Positions 7,528 through 16,419 of a DNA stretch of 64,000 bases are shown here, piece by piece. The DNA is taken from positions 24,005 through 88,004 of the forward strand of contig CAJTMR010000014.1 in assembly GCA_910577325.1 (NCBI GenBank), given 5' to 3'. The position numbers were made by a program, and so were the translations under genes. This DNA comes from an uncultured Parabacteroides sp. GTDB lineage: Bacteria > Bacteroidota > Bacteroidia > Bacteroidales > Tannerellaceae. A model generated the notes under the pieces. It was not told where the DNA came from and did no database searches. It saw only the letters and a program-made list of their open reading frames with translations. The first letter of the stretch is position 1. Each line of letters opens with the position of its first letter.

Positions 7528-8058
7528 GTGTTTGCCTCTTTCTTGAATAAAAAAACAGAAAATAAATTATGCTCAACTACTAACTGCAAGAGCTTAAAAA
7601 ATATTATCTCCCTCTTTTATCTCTATGGATTGATAGGATTGATTTGTATTGGATCCGTACCCCGCTTATCTGGATATGGACGACTTTTCCCTGTCTACGG
7701 GGGAAGTTGGATTCCTGTTATATCAGGATATGTTTTCTATTTAACCATTATCTACATACTTGTTGTATGTCTATCTGAAGAGAATAAGGGAAAAGGACTG
7801 GTTCACTTTATTATGACTTCTATATATTGTTTCTGTGCGTATTACACAGCATACGCATTAAGTTATATATTTCTGCTAATATTAGCCGTATTATTCATTT
7901 TATCTATCCTATTCCCAGCCTTTTTTGGAAAAAGTCTTGCCGGGGTTACAGTTATCATCAAAGATCAATTCGGTAATATCACAAAAGGAATTATTCAAGA
8001 AGGATTAATGGGTGAACAAAGCGTAGATACAGAAGATGGAAAAAGGATAAACTTCTAA
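7528..8058 (+). CDS. Hypothetical membrane protein, probably 5'-truncated by the IS
   Basis: From a GTG at 7528 the protein is 176 residues with four or five hydrophobic helices (SLFYLYGLIGLICIG; YVFYLTIIYILVVC; FIMTSIYCFCAYYTAY; YIFLLILAVLFILSIL) and a hydrophilic C-terminus. The same frame stays open and coding-like upstream through KWFSPLYILPILIILIGVF to about 7366, directly at the IS end, without an ATG. I therefore think the real gene began further left and was cut by the IS256-type insertion. No family recognised. A strong terminator follows at 8101-8156. Confidence 0.5.
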   Translation: MFASFLNKKTENKLCSTTNCKSLKNIISLFYLYGLIGLICIGSVPRLSGYGRLFPVYGGSWIPVISGYVFYLTIIYILVVCLSEENKGKGLVHFIMTSIYCFCAYYTAYALSYIFLLILAVLFILSILFPAFFGKSLAGVTVIIKDQFGNITKGIIQEGLMGEQSVDTEDGKRINF

Positions 8059-8100
8059 TAAACAACAATCTATTATCGAGAAACTAAAAAGATTGATATT

Positions 8101-8156
8101 GAATGCCTACTAATTCTGTAATCAATACCACTGATTACAAAATTCAGTAGGCATTC
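8101..8156 (+). terminator. Long-stem intrinsic terminator
   Basis: Arms 8101-8124 and 8132-8156 pair over 23 of 25 positions (GAATGCCTACT... against ...AGTAGGCATTC), followed by TAATATTTTTAT. It ends the truncated membrane-protein gene on the plus strand; the A-rich 5' side could also serve the leftward tsaB transcript. Confidence 0.75.
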
Positions 8157-8218
8157 TAATATTTTTATGCTTATCTAAATAATATGTAGATCATAAGACC
8201 GTATTGCTAAAAAATAAA

Positions 8219-8233
8219 TTTGGTGCGGTTGCC
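8219..8233 (+). repeat. Isolated copy of the 15-base motif TTTGGTGCGGTTGCC
   Basis: This 15-mer is identical to the end of the repeat at 50796-50810 and differs by one base from the copies at 36129-36143 and (minus strand) 50051-50065. It is the only part of that repeat family present here, between a terminator and the end of tsaB. Confidence 0.6.
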
Positions 8234-8259
8234 TTAAATGGCTTTAAATAACAACCTAT

Positions 8260-8982
8260 TCAATTGCGTCCACCCAACACCTTATTCTTCGCAACCGTCG
8301 CCTGGAACTCTTTCAGGTAGAACGGTTCGAAATAGGCGGAGTCTTCAAACTTGCCGGCGGCAAAGGCTTGTTCCGAGAGCGGAATCATGTTTACGGCAAG
8401 CGGATGGATGTCTTCGATAAAGATGGCGTTCGGAGAAGTGATGACCGGTTTGCATTTGGAAGCACCGTTGCCAAAGAAACAAACTTTCCCTTTTTCCAGA
8501 TAAGAAGCATACGTGCCGGCATCCACAATATCGGCCGCCGCCAAGCGAACAGGTACCAAAGAGGAGTCATAGATAGCGGCATAAACTTCCATACGCCGGG
8601 CATCCAGCATGGCACAATAAAGGCAACCGCCACCGGCAGGGACAATCCGTGAATCGCCCTTACTGCAGACAGTAGCAGCCATGATGTCCAATGTAGGAAT
8701 ACTGATCAAAGGGATACCGAAGCCAAAGCAAAGGCCTTTGGCAACAGACACTCCGATACGCAAACCTGTATAGGAACCGGGACCGCTACTAACCGCCACG
8801 GCGTCCGGGGCTTTCCTCCCTTTCTCTTTCAACACGGAAAGGGCTTCCTCGACAAAAACACCTAACAGAGCCGCATGCGAAGGACCGTCGAACGAAGTCT
8901 TCTCAAAAAGAACTTCAGCATCCATAGACAACGCCACGGAACAAACGGAAGTTGATGTTTCGATATTTAATATACAAGACAT
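8260..8982 (-). CDS. tsaB: tRNA N6-threonylcarbamoyladenosine biosynthesis protein TsaB
   Basis: 240 residues from ATG at 8982 (MSCILNIETSTSVCSVAL). The ASKHA-fold opening ILNIETST, the SSGPGSYTGLRIGVSVAKGL signature and PTLDIMAA identify TsaB, the non-catalytic partner that binds TsaD and TsaE in making t6A37 in ANN-decoding tRNAs; it acts in the cytoplasm. An in-frame extension to 9057 exists but is encoded by a short AATTGACAATT-type repeat, so the downstream start is preferred. A candidate -7 element for this gene lies at 9055-9062 on the minus strand. The gene diverges from yicC. Confidence 0.93.
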   Translation of the reverse strand: MSCILNIETSTSVCSVALSMDAEVLFEKTSFDGPSHAALLGVFVEEALSVLKEKGRKAPDAVAVSSGPGSYTGLRIGVSVAKGLCFGFGIPLISIPTLDIMAATVCSKGDSRIVPAGGGCLYCAMLDARRMEVYAAIYDSSLVPVRLAAADIVDAGTYASYLEKGKVCFFGNGASKCKPVITSPNAIFIEDIHPLAVNMIPLSEQAFAAGKFEDSAYFEPFYLKEFQATVAKNKVLGGRN

Positions 8983-8983
8983 A

Positions 8984-9151
8984 ATTAATTGACAATTAAC
9001 AATTGACAATTGACAATTCATATATGTCAAAAGCCAATCGGTTGATAATAGATGCAAAAGTATAAAATAAACAAGACGAAGCAGAGGAAAAACGACTTTT
9101 TATCCTCCATTTGAATTAATTGTCAATTATCAATCATCAATTGTCAATTGA
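8984..9151. repeat. AATTGACAATT-type repeat clusters in opposite orientation
   Basis: Positions 8984-9019 hold several copies of ACAATTGACAATT and 9113-9151 hold the complementary form AATTGTCAATT. The two clusters face each other across the divergent tsaB-yicC promoters. A degenerate relative lies at 19836-19871, inside the start of an ABC permease gene. Such short words are dispersed in Bacteroidales genomes; function unknown. Confidence 0.6.
9055..9062 (-). promoter_or_regulatory. Candidate -7 element for tsaB
   Basis: The minus strand reads TACTTTTG (TAnnTTTG consensus), 73 bp before the chosen tsaB start. Confidence 0.5.
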
Positions 9152-9157
9152 TTAAGC

Positions 9158-9165
9158 TATCTTTG
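9158..9165 (+). promoter_or_regulatory. Candidate -7 element for yicC-gmk-nadD
   Basis: TATCTTTG matches the Bacteroidales -7 consensus and lies 18 bp before the yicC start, giving a leader of only about 10 bases. No canonical TTTG -33 box was found, because an AATTGTCAATT repeat occupies that place. Confidence 0.55.
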
Positions 9166-9182
9166 CACAAATTTTTAGAACA

Positions 9183-10055
9183 ATGATACAATCAATGACA
9201 GGATTCGGCAAGGTTACAGCCGAACTCCCTTCTAAAAAAGTAACCGTAGAAATAAAGGCTCTGAACAGCAAGCAACTGGACTTATCTACCCGTATTCCTT
9301 CCATTTACAAAGAAAAGGAAATGCAAATACGCAGTTTGTTACTTCAGTCTCTTGAACGTGGAAAAGTCGAATTTAATATATTCATCGAGTATATCGGCAA
9401 AGATACACCCACACAGATCAACTTGGCCGCGGTGGAAAACTATTACAATCAAATCAAGAATATCGCCGACAAATTGAACATCGGACTTCCCGCCGACTGG
9501 TTCCAGACACTGCTCCGCATGCCGGACGTGATCAAGACAGAAGCGCAGGATGCAAACGAAGAAGAATGGGACGTCGTTGAGAAAGCGATCAAAGAGGCCG
9601 TCGAACATCTCTGCGATTTCCGCATCCAGGAAGGTATCATGTTGCAAAAGTTGTTCGAACAGAAAATCGCCAACATAGCCCGCCTCCTTTCGGAAGTGGA
9701 ACTATACGAAAAAGAACGGATCGAAAAGGTAAAAAACCGTATCATGGATAATCTCGCAAAGATTGCCGGACAAGACTACGATAAAAACCGGTTCGAGCAG
9801 GAAATGATCTATTACATCGAAAAACTGGATGTAAACGAAGAAAAGAGCCGTCTGGACAATCATCTGAAATATTTCATCAGCACGATGGGAAACGGACACG
9901 GGCAAGGCAAGAAACTTGGTTTCATCGCCCAGGAAATGGGACGCGAGATCAATACCCTCGGTTCGAAAAGCAACCATGCCGAAATGCAAAAAATCGTCGT
10001 TCAAATGAAAGACGAACTGGAACAGATAAAAGAACAAGTATTAAATGTATTATAA
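9183..10055 (+). CDS. yicC: YicC/YloC family endoribonuclease
   Basis: 290 residues, the usual family length. It opens with MIQSMTGFGKV, the signature of the family, continues with KALNSKQLDLSTRIPS, and ends with GKKLGFIAQEMGREINTLGSKS and a C-terminal helix rich in charged residues, the DUF1732 region that carries conserved active-site acids. E. coli YicC is an endoribonuclease that acts on small RNAs; the activity here is inferred from homology. It starts a tight operon: gmk begins 9 bp after its stop. The yicC-gmk adjacency is widely conserved in bacteria. Confidence 0.93.
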   Translation: MIQSMTGFGKVTAELPSKKVTVEIKALNSKQLDLSTRIPSIYKEKEMQIRSLLLQSLERGKVEFNIFIEYIGKDTPTQINLAAVENYYNQIKNIADKLNIGLPADWFQTLLRMPDVIKTEAQDANEEEWDVVEKAIKEAVEHLCDFRIQEGIMLQKLFEQKIANIARLLSEVELYEKERIEKVKNRIMDNLAKIAGQDYDKNRFEQEMIYYIEKLDVNEEKSRLDNHLKYFISTMGNGHGQGKKLGFIAQEMGREINTLGSKSNHAEMQKIVVQMKDELEQIKEQVLNVL

Positions 10056-10064
10056 AAACGATAT

Positions 10065-10634
10065 ATGGCTGGCAAACTGATCATATTCTCCGCACCGTCC
10101 GGTTCTGGCAAATCCACCATCATCAATTTTCTGCTGAAGCAGAACCTGAACCTGCATTTCTCCATCTCGGCCACCAGCCGGCCCCCACGCGGGACGGAAA
10201 AGGACGGAGTGGAATATTATTTCCTTACGCCGGATGAATTTCGTGCCCGTATAACAGCAGGCGATTTTTTAGAATACGAAGAAGTGTATACCGACAAATA
10301 TTACGGCACGCTGAAAAGCGAGGTGGAAAGAAGGCTTGTGAAAGGCGATAATGTAATATTCGATGTCGATGTCGTAGGCGGTTGCAACATCAAGAAATTT
10401 TATGGCGACCGTGCCCTGTCGGTCTTTATCCAACCGCCCTCCATTGAAGACCTGCGAAGTCGTCTGGAAGGACGCGGGACGGATGCTCCGGAAGTAATCG
10501 AAAGCCGTATTGCCAAAGCCGAGTTTGAACTGGGTTTTGCCGATAAATTTGACGTGATCGTTGTAAACGACAAGCTGAAAGCGGCACAGGAAGAGGCATT
10601 AAAAGTTATAAAAGAGTTCCTCGGAAAAGCATGA
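10065..10634 (+). CDS. gmk: Guanylate kinase
   Basis: 189 residues. The P-loop is FSAPSGSGKSTII near residues 8-20; the GMP-binding region includes SATSRPPRGTEKDGVEYYF and FLEYEEVYTDKYYGT; FDVDVVGG is the family DVDV box. It phosphorylates GMP to GDP with ATP in the cytoplasm, feeding GTP synthesis (guaA lies 13 kb away). The stop overlaps the next start as ATGA, so gmk and nadD are translationally coupled. Confidence 0.96.
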   Translation: MAGKLIIFSAPSGSGKSTIINFLLKQNLNLHFSISATSRPPRGTEKDGVEYYFLTPDEFRARITAGDFLEYEEVYTDKYYGTLKSEVERRLVKGDNVIFDVDVVGGCNIKKFYGDRALSVFIQPPSIEDLRSRLEGRGTDAPEVIESRIAKAEFELGFADKFDVIVVNDKLKAAQEEALKVIKEFLGKA

Positions 10635-11260
10635 ACGGCAAGGATATAGGCAAGGGTGGTTCGAAAACCGCCCTTATGCGAACCGTCCGTACCGGTATTT
10701 ATTCAGGTTCATTCAATCCGGTCCACATCGGCCATCTGGCATTAGCCAACTGGTTGTGTGAATTCACGGAATTGGACGAGCTATGGTTCCTGATCACGCC
10801 CCACAATCCGCTAAAAGAGAAGGAAGAGCTAATGGAAGACCGGCTCCGCTATGAACTGGTTAAAAAATCCATCGCCGGCTATTCAAAATTCCATGCCAGC
10901 GACTTTGAATTTTCTCTTCCTCAACCCACTTATACCATCAATACGCTCCGGGCATTGGAAGCAAGCTATCCGGACCGTGAATTCTATTTTATCATGGGTG
11001 CGGACAATTGGAAACAGATTACCCGATGGGCCGAATACGAAAACATCATTTCCAACTATCCGATCTTCATCTATCCGCGTAAAGGATTCGATGTCGAAAT
11101 ACCGGCACAATATCCCCATATAAAAAAGGTAGATGCTCCTTTAATCGAAATATCCTCGACCTTTATACGTGAAGCATGCAAAACCGGGAAAGATGTCCGT
11201 TTCTTTTTGCCCGAAGCCATACGAAACCTGCCTTTTCCATTACAAAGCAATACCTTTTAA
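10631..11260 (+). CDS. nadD: Nicotinate-nucleotide adenylyltransferase
   Basis: 209 residues from ATG 10631, which overlaps the gmk stop by 4 bp. The nucleotidyltransferase signature GSFNPVHIGHLALA and the C-terminal ISSTFIREACKTGK motif mark NadD, which joins nicotinate mononucleotide and ATP to form deamido-NAD. The family core begins at TGIYSGSFNP, so an internal ATG at 10676 (MRTVRTG) is an equally good start; the coupled start is kept because of the overlap. Last gene of the yicC-gmk-nadD operon. Confidence 0.94.
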   Translation: MNGKDIGKGGSKTALMRTVRTGIYSGSFNPVHIGHLALANWLCEFTELDELWFLITPHNPLKEKEELMEDRLRYELVKKSIAGYSKFHASDFEFSLPQPTYTINTLRALEASYPDREFYFIMGADNWKQITRWAEYENIISNYPIFIYPRKGFDVEIPAQYPHIKKVDAPLIEISSTFIREACKTGKDVRFFLPEAIRNLPFPLQSNTF

Positions 11261-11315
11261 GAACATAAAGCGTAAAGTCACATGCGTTTTTAGGCAATAA
11301 GTAAGAAAAGTTTTG

Positions 11316-11323
11316 TACTTTTG
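11316..11323 (+). promoter_or_regulatory. Candidate -7 element for lysS-gpsA-pgi
   Basis: TACTTTTG (TAnnTTTG) lies 28 bp before the lysS start, right after a GTTTTG stretch. The -33 box is not canonical. Confidence 0.55.
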
Positions 11324-11350
11324 TGCCGTATTATACAAAATAATAGCGTA

Positions 11351-13081
11351 ATGAATCTATTAGAACTGAGTGAACAGGAAATCATAAGACGTAACAGCAT
11401 GGAGCAGTTACGCCAAATGGGGATAGAACCTTATCCCGCAGCCGAGTATGTGACAAACGCATTTTCCAAAGAGATAAAAGAGAATTTTAAAGACGATGCG
11501 GAAACCCGTCCCGTAAGTATTGCCGGCCGTATCATGAGCCGTCGTATCATGGGAAAGGCTTCCTTTATGGAATTACAGGATTCAGAAGGCAGAATACAGG
11601 TTTACATCTCTCGTGACGACATTTGCCCGGAAGAAAATAAAGATCTGTATAACATCGTCTTCAAGAAATTGCTTGATATCGGGGATTTTGTCGGAATTAA
11701 AGGCTTCGTGTTCCGTACGCAAATGGGTGAAATTTCCGTCCACGCACAAGAAATAACGGTACTGTCCAAGTCACTCAAGCCGCTACCGATCGTCAAATAT
11801 AAAGACGGTGTGGCATACGATGGATTCAACGACCCTGAATTGCGTTACCGCCAACGCTACGTTGACCTTGTGGTTAACGACGGCGTAAAAGATATTTTCA
11901 TGAAACGTGCAGCCGTTATCAAAACAATGCGTACCGCCTTGGACGAAGCCGGATATACGGAAGTAGAAACTCCGATCCTGCAATCCATTCCCGGAGGAGC
12001 AAGTGCACGCCCATTCATCACACATCACAACTCATTAGACATAGATCTCTATCTGCGTATTGCAACAGAACTATATCTGAAGCGATTAATAGTCGGAGGT
12101 TTCGAAGGTGTTTATGAAATCGGCAAGAACTTCCGTAACGAAGGTATGGACCGCACTCACAATCCGGAATTTACGTGCATGGAACTTTACGTTCAATACA
12201 AAGATTACAATTGGATGATGAGTTTCACCGAACAATTACTGGAACGTATCTGCATAGCCGTCAACGGCACATGCGAAAGCGTAGTCGATGGCAAGACCAT
12301 CAACTTCAAAGCTCCTTACCGCCGTCTGCCGATCCTGGATGCCATAAAGGAAAAGACAGGTTACGACCTGAACGGTAAGAGCGAAGACGAGATACGCACG
12401 ATTTGCAAGGAATTGAACCTCGAAACGGACGAAACAATGGGTAAAGGCAAACTGATTGACGAAATCTTTGGCGAATTCTGTGAAGGTACGTTTATACAGC
12501 CGACTTTCATCATCGACTATCCGGTCGAGATGAGCCCGCTTACCAAAATGCACCGGAGCAAGCCAGGATTGACCGAACGTTTCGAATTGATGGTCAACGG
12601 TAAAGAACTGGCAAATGCCTATAGCGAGCTAAACGACCCGATTGACCAGGAAGAACGCTTCAAAGAGCAATTACGCTTGAGCGAAAAAGGAGATGACGAA
12701 GCTATGTTCATCGACCAAGACTTTTTGCGCGCCCTGCAATTCGGTATGCCTCCGACATCCGGTATCGGTATCGGCATTGACCGTTTGGTGATGTTGATGA
12801 CAGGCCAAACAACCATTCAGGAAGTATTGCTCTTCCCGCAGATGCGCCCGGAAAAGACCGTTAAGAAAGATGCCGCAGACAAATATGTTGCATTAGGCAT
12901 CGATGAAGCATGGGTTCCCGCTTTACATAAAGCCGGATATATCACAACCGACACATTGGCCGACGCCAACCCCAATAAACTGAGACAGGAACTCTGCGAA
13001 ATGAATAAGAAATACAAACTGGAATTGCAAAACCCCACTGCCGAAGAAATAGAGGCATGGATTGCAGGCGCAACCAAATAA
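11351..13081 (+). CDS. lysS: Lysyl-tRNA synthetase, class II
   Basis: 576 residues from ATG 11351 (MNLLELSEQEIIRRNSMEQL); an upstream in-frame GTG at 11321 overlaps the promoter and is rejected. OB-fold anticodon-binding domain about 55-160 (VSIAGRIMSRRIMGKASFMEL), then the class II core with motif 2 YEIGKNFRNEGMDRTHNPEF and motif 3 GIGIGIDRLVML. After LLFPQMRPEKTV, where E. coli LysRS ends, a 70-residue helical extension follows (ADKYVALGIDEAWVPAL to the stop); this tail is, to my knowledge, usual in Bacteroidetes LysRS. It charges tRNA-Lys. The next gene begins 9 bp downstream. Confidence 0.96.
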   Translation: MNLLELSEQEIIRRNSMEQLRQMGIEPYPAAEYVTNAFSKEIKENFKDDAETRPVSIAGRIMSRRIMGKASFMELQDSEGRIQVYISRDDICPEENKDLYNIVFKKLLDIGDFVGIKGFVFRTQMGEISVHAQEITVLSKSLKPLPIVKYKDGVAYDGFNDPELRYRQRYVDLVVNDGVKDIFMKRAAVIKTMRTALDEAGYTEVETPILQSIPGGASARPFITHHNSLDIDLYLRIATELYLKRLIVGGFEGVYEIGKNFRNEGMDRTHNPEFTCMELYVQYKDYNWMMSFTEQLLERICIAVNGTCESVVDGKTINFKAPYRRLPILDAIKEKTGYDLNGKSEDEIRTICKELNLETDETMGKGKLIDEIFGEFCEGTFIQPTFIIDYPVEMSPLTKMHRSKPGLTERFELMVNGKELANAYSELNDPIDQEERFKEQLRLSEKGDDEAMFIDQDFLRALQFGMPPTSGIGIGIDRLVMLMTGQTTIQEVLLFPQMRPEKTVKKDAADKYVALGIDEAWVPALHKAGYITTDTLADANPNKLRQELCEMNKKYKLELQNPTAEEIEAWIAGATK

Positions 13082-13090
13082 AAGAATACT

Positions 13091-14086
13091 ATGAAGTTGC
13101 CCGGAAAAATTGCAATAATGGGAGGTGGTAGCTGGGCTACCGCCTTGGCCAAGATTGTACTTTCTACACAAGATAGTATTAACTGGTATATGCGCCGGCC
13201 GGACCAAGTGGAAGAGTTCCTTCAATTAGGACACAATCCCAGTTATCTGTCCGCCGTCAAATTCGATACTGATAAAATCAAATTCTACACGGATATCAAC
13301 GAAGTGATCAAAGATTCGGATACTTTGATTTTCGCTACCCCGTCCCCTTTCCTGAAACAACATTTGATGAAGATAACGACCTCTATGCAGGACAAATTCA
13401 TCATTTCAGCCATCAAAGGGATCGTACCGGACGAAAACATGCTCGTAGCCGATTACTTTGCCGAATACTACAATGTCCCGATCGACAATATCGCCGTTAT
13501 CGGCGGTCCGTGCCATGCCGAAGAAATCGCGCTCGAACGACTGTCCTACATCACGTTGGCCTGCCCGAATATCGAGAATGCAAGAGCTTTTTCTTCCGTA
13601 TTCAAGAACCAGTACCTGAACAACTCCTGCTGCAAAGATGTTACAGGTATTGAATATGCTTCCGTGTTGAAAAACGTATATGCCATCGTTGCAGGTATCT
13701 GTCACGGCATGAAATACGGAGACAATTTCTTGGCCGTTTTTATCTGTAACGCGATCGAAGAAATGCGTAACTTCCTCGATGCCGTACATGGATTGGAACG
13801 GGACGTAACCGATTCGGTCTACCTTGGCGACCTTTTGGTAACCGCTTATTCCCGCTTCAGCCGCAACCGTACGTTCGGGACCATGATCGGGAAAGGCTAT
13901 TCCGTCAAGATAGCCCAGCTCGAAATGGAGATGATCGCCGAGGGATATTACGGAACCAAATGTATCCGTGAAATAAACGAAAAATATAAAGTAAACATGC
14001 CGATCTTGGATACTTTATATAGTATTCTATACGAAAAGAAATCGCCTACTACCGCGATACGGCAGTTGACTGAAACATTTAAATAA
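13091..14086 (+). CDS. gpsA: Glycerol-3-phosphate dehydrogenase [NAD(P)+]
   Basis: 331 residues. The Rossmann motif GGGSWATALAKI (residues about 11-22) binds NAD(P); IIGKGYSV near the C-terminus and the conserved KNVYAIVAGICHGMKYGDN, which carries the catalytic Lys and substrate-binding residues, identify GpsA. It reduces dihydroxyacetone phosphate to sn-glycerol-3-phosphate for phospholipid synthesis in the cytoplasm. It lies between lysS (9 bp) and pgi (10 bp), so the three are almost certainly co-transcribed. Confidence 0.95.
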   Translation: MKLPGKIAIMGGGSWATALAKIVLSTQDSINWYMRRPDQVEEFLQLGHNPSYLSAVKFDTDKIKFYTDINEVIKDSDTLIFATPSPFLKQHLMKITTSMQDKFIISAIKGIVPDENMLVADYFAEYYNVPIDNIAVIGGPCHAEEIALERLSYITLACPNIENARAFSSVFKNQYLNNSCCKDVTGIEYASVLKNVYAIVAGICHGMKYGDNFLAVFICNAIEEMRNFLDAVHGLERDVTDSVYLGDLLVTAYSRFSRNRTFGTMIGKGYSVKIAQLEMEMIAEGYYGTKCIREINEKYKVNMPILDTLYSILYEKKSPTTAIRQLTETFK

Positions 14087-14096
14087 TAATGTAAAT

Positions 14097-15440
14097 ATGA
14101 AGAACATCAGTCTTAACATTGACAAAGCACTGGGTACCGTAACTAAAGAACAGGTGTACGCTCAGGCTGCAAAGGCTAACGAATGTAATGCCACTTTGCA
14201 AAATGGTAATGGAGCAGGTAACGACTTTTTAGGTTGGTTACACCTCCCCTCTTCTATTACGGATGCTGAATTGACAGACATCGAAAATACAGCTAACATA
14301 CTTCGTTCCAAATGTGAAGTTGTTGTCGCCATTGGTATCGGCGGTAGCTATTTAGGTACAAAGGCAGTGGTAGAAGCATTAAACAACAGCTTCGACTGGT
14401 TACATACGGACCGTAAGAACCCGGTATTGGTATATGCCGGACACAATATCGGTGAAGATTACCTATATGAACTTTGCGAAATCCTGAAAGGCAAACAGTT
14501 CGGTCTAATCAATATCTCCAAATCCGGTACGACTACAGAACCGGCTTTGGCTTTCCGTATGCTGAAAAAGCAATTGGAAGACGCCGTCGGGAAAGAAGAG
14601 GCTAAACACCGTATTGTCGCCATCACAGATGCCAAAAGAGGTGCCCTCCGCACACTGGCTGATCAAGAAGGTTACAAGACGTTCATCATCCCCGACAACG
14701 TTGGCGGCCGTTTCTCTATACTGACTCCGGTTGGTTTGCTGCCTATTGCTGTTGCCGGCATCAGCATCCGCGACTTGGTTGCAGGAGCCGTTTCAATGGA
14801 AAAAGCAACAGACGTAAACGTTCCTTTTGCTGAAAACATGGCGGAAATCTATGCTGCTACACGCAACGAATTATATAAGAGCGGCAAGAAGGTTGAAATC
14901 CTTGCTAACTTCCACCCGAAACTTCACTACATAGCCGAATGGTGGAAACAACTATACGGGGAAAGCGAAGGCAAAGACGGTAAGGGTATTTTCCCGGCTT
15001 CCGTCGACCTGACAACCGACCTGCACTCTATGGGTCAGTGGATCCAAGATGGTGAACGCACGATTTTCGAAACCGTCATTTCTGTTGAAGAACCTAATCA
15101 CAAAGTAGTCGTCCCAACAGACGAAGCAAATCTGGACGGCCTGAACTTCCTGGCCGGCAAACGTGTGGACGAAGTGAACAAGATGGCAGAGCTGGGCACT
15201 CAGTTAGCCCATGTAGACGGTGGTGTTCCTAACTTGAAGATCACAATGCCGGAAGTAAGCCCTTACTACATCGGCCAGTTGTTCTATTTCTTCGAAAGAG
15301 CTTGTGGTATCAGCGGTTACATGTTAGGTGTAAATCCATTTGACCAGCCGGGTGTAGAAGCCTACAAAAAAAACATGTTCGCCTTATTGAACAAACCCGG
15401 TTACGAAAAAGAAAGCGAAGCAATTCGAGCACGGTTGTAA
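14097..15440 (+). CDS. pgi: Glucose-6-phosphate isomerase
   Basis: 447 residues, the shorter type found in Firmicutes and Bacteroidetes. Signatures: VAIGIGGSYLGTKAV, NISKSGTTTEPALAFR (sugar-phosphate binding SIS fold), DNVGGRFSILTPVGLLP (PGI signature 1) and GKGIFPASVDLTTDLHSMGQ. It interconverts glucose-6-phosphate and fructose-6-phosphate in the cytoplasm, the step immediately before the PPi-phosphofructokinase encoded at 36.4-38.1 kb. Third gene of lysS-gpsA-pgi. Confidence 0.96.
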   Translation: MKNISLNIDKALGTVTKEQVYAQAAKANECNATLQNGNGAGNDFLGWLHLPSSITDAELTDIENTANILRSKCEVVVAIGIGGSYLGTKAVVEALNNSFDWLHTDRKNPVLVYAGHNIGEDYLYELCEILKGKQFGLINISKSGTTTEPALAFRMLKKQLEDAVGKEEAKHRIVAITDAKRGALRTLADQEGYKTFIIPDNVGGRFSILTPVGLLPIAVAGISIRDLVAGAVSMEKATDVNVPFAENMAEIYAATRNELYKSGKKVEILANFHPKLHYIAEWWKQLYGESEGKDGKGIFPASVDLTTDLHSMGQWIQDGERTIFETVISVEEPNHKVVVPTDEANLDGLNFLAGKRVDEVNKMAELGTQLAHVDGGVPNLKITMPEVSPYYIGQLFYFFERACGISGYMLGVNPFDQPGVEAYKKNMFALLNKPGYEKESEAIRARL

Positions 15441-15497
15441 CGAACATTTTTATATTATAAAAAATGTAAATAATTTTTACGATATAAAAAACATATA

Positions 15498-15505
15498 TAT
15501 CTTTG
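15498..15505 (+). promoter_or_regulatory. Candidate -7 element for the HAD hydrolase gene
   Basis: TATCTTTG matches TAnnTTTG; a T-rich stretch around 15473-15478 sits where the -33 box is expected. The leader to the ATG at 15611 would be about 100 bases. I see no known riboswitch in it. Confidence 0.55.
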
Positions 15506-15610
15506 TAAAAATAAAATTTTTTCATAGTTAAGGTTTTGGTTAGAAAGGGGATGCTTGTGAAGGTATCTCCTTTCATTTTTATAAATGCTAATTCAATAAT
15601 CATAAAGAAA

Positions 15611-16372
15611 ATGGTTCAACAAGCAATTTCACAATATCTGCAAAAGCAACAACAAACTATCCTTTCCCCCAAGGCCATACTTTTCGATATGGATGGTGTC
15701 CTGTACGACTCAATGCGCTTTCACGCCCGTGCTTGGTATGAAACAGCCACCCGCCATCAGTTGGTCTCCACACCGGAACTATTCTACCTGTATGAAGGCC
15801 GGACGGGTGAAAGCACAATCAACGAATTATACCAAAAGACTTTCCATCGGGATGCGACCGAAGAAGAAAAGAAGTCTATTTACAAAGAAAAAGCAGCTTT
15901 GTTCAATCAATACAATGATGGAAAGGCGATGCAAGGCGCAACCGAGGTACTGAAAGCAGCAAAAGCCTATGACTTGCAAACAATCGTGGTAACCGGTTCC
16001 GGGCAACACAGTCTGATCAACAAGTTGCAACATACCTACCCAGGTTATTTCAAGCAGGAAAAAATGGTGACGGCTTTCGGGGTGAAGTTTGGTAAACCTC
16101 ACCCCGAACCATATCTGATGGGGTTAGAAAAAGCAGGTGTACAAGCCCATGAGGCCTTAGTCATAGAGAATGCCCCAATGGGCGTACAGGCAGGAGTTGC
16201 AGCCGGAATTTTCACGATAGCGGTCAATACCGGCCCATTGGACGACCGGGTTTTACTCGAAGCCGGTGCCGACCTACTTTATCCGAGCATGACGGCTTTA
16301 GCGGAAGATTGGGACAATCTTATAAGCGAAATCAAGAACTTTAAACAAATTAGGCATGAATTACACAAATAG
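15611..16372 (+). CDS. HAD-superfamily hydrolase, beta-phosphoglucomutase-like
   Basis: 253 residues from ATG 15611 (MVQQAISQYLQKQQQ). HAD motif I FDMDGVLYDSM has the nucleophile and acid Asp pair; motif II is VVTGSGQ (Thr/Ser); GKPHPEPYLMGL supplies the motif III Lys; motif IV is VIENAPMGVQAG. The helical cap inserted after motif I places it with subfamily I sugar-phosphate phosphatases and phosphoglucomutases. Substrate unknown. The stop codon lies inside the hairpin at 16350-16386 that ends the gene. Starts further upstream are open but lie in the promoter leader. Confidence 0.85.
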   Translation: MVQQAISQYLQKQQQTILSPKAILFDMDGVLYDSMRFHARAWYETATRHQLVSTPELFYLYEGRTGESTINELYQKTFHRDATEEEKKSIYKEKAALFNQYNDGKAMQGATEVLKAAKAYDLQTIVVTGSGQHSLINKLQHTYPGYFKQEKMVTAFGVKFGKPHPEPYLMGLEKAGVQAHEALVIENAPMGVQAGVAAGIFTIAVNTGPLDDRVLLEAGADLLYPSMTALAEDWDNLISEIKNFKQIRHELHK

Positions 16373-16386
16373 TAATCCATGCCTAA
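16350..16386. terminator. Bidirectional hairpin terminator
   Basis: Arms TTAGGCATGAATTAC (16350-16364) and GTAATCCATGCCTAA (16372-16386) pair across the HAD-gene stop codon, followed by AAAATTTACTT on one side and preceded by A-rich sequence on the other. It lies between converging genes. Confidence 0.7.
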
Positions 16387-16419
16387 AAATTTACTTAACA
16401 AAAAAGAGTTACTCGCTTC

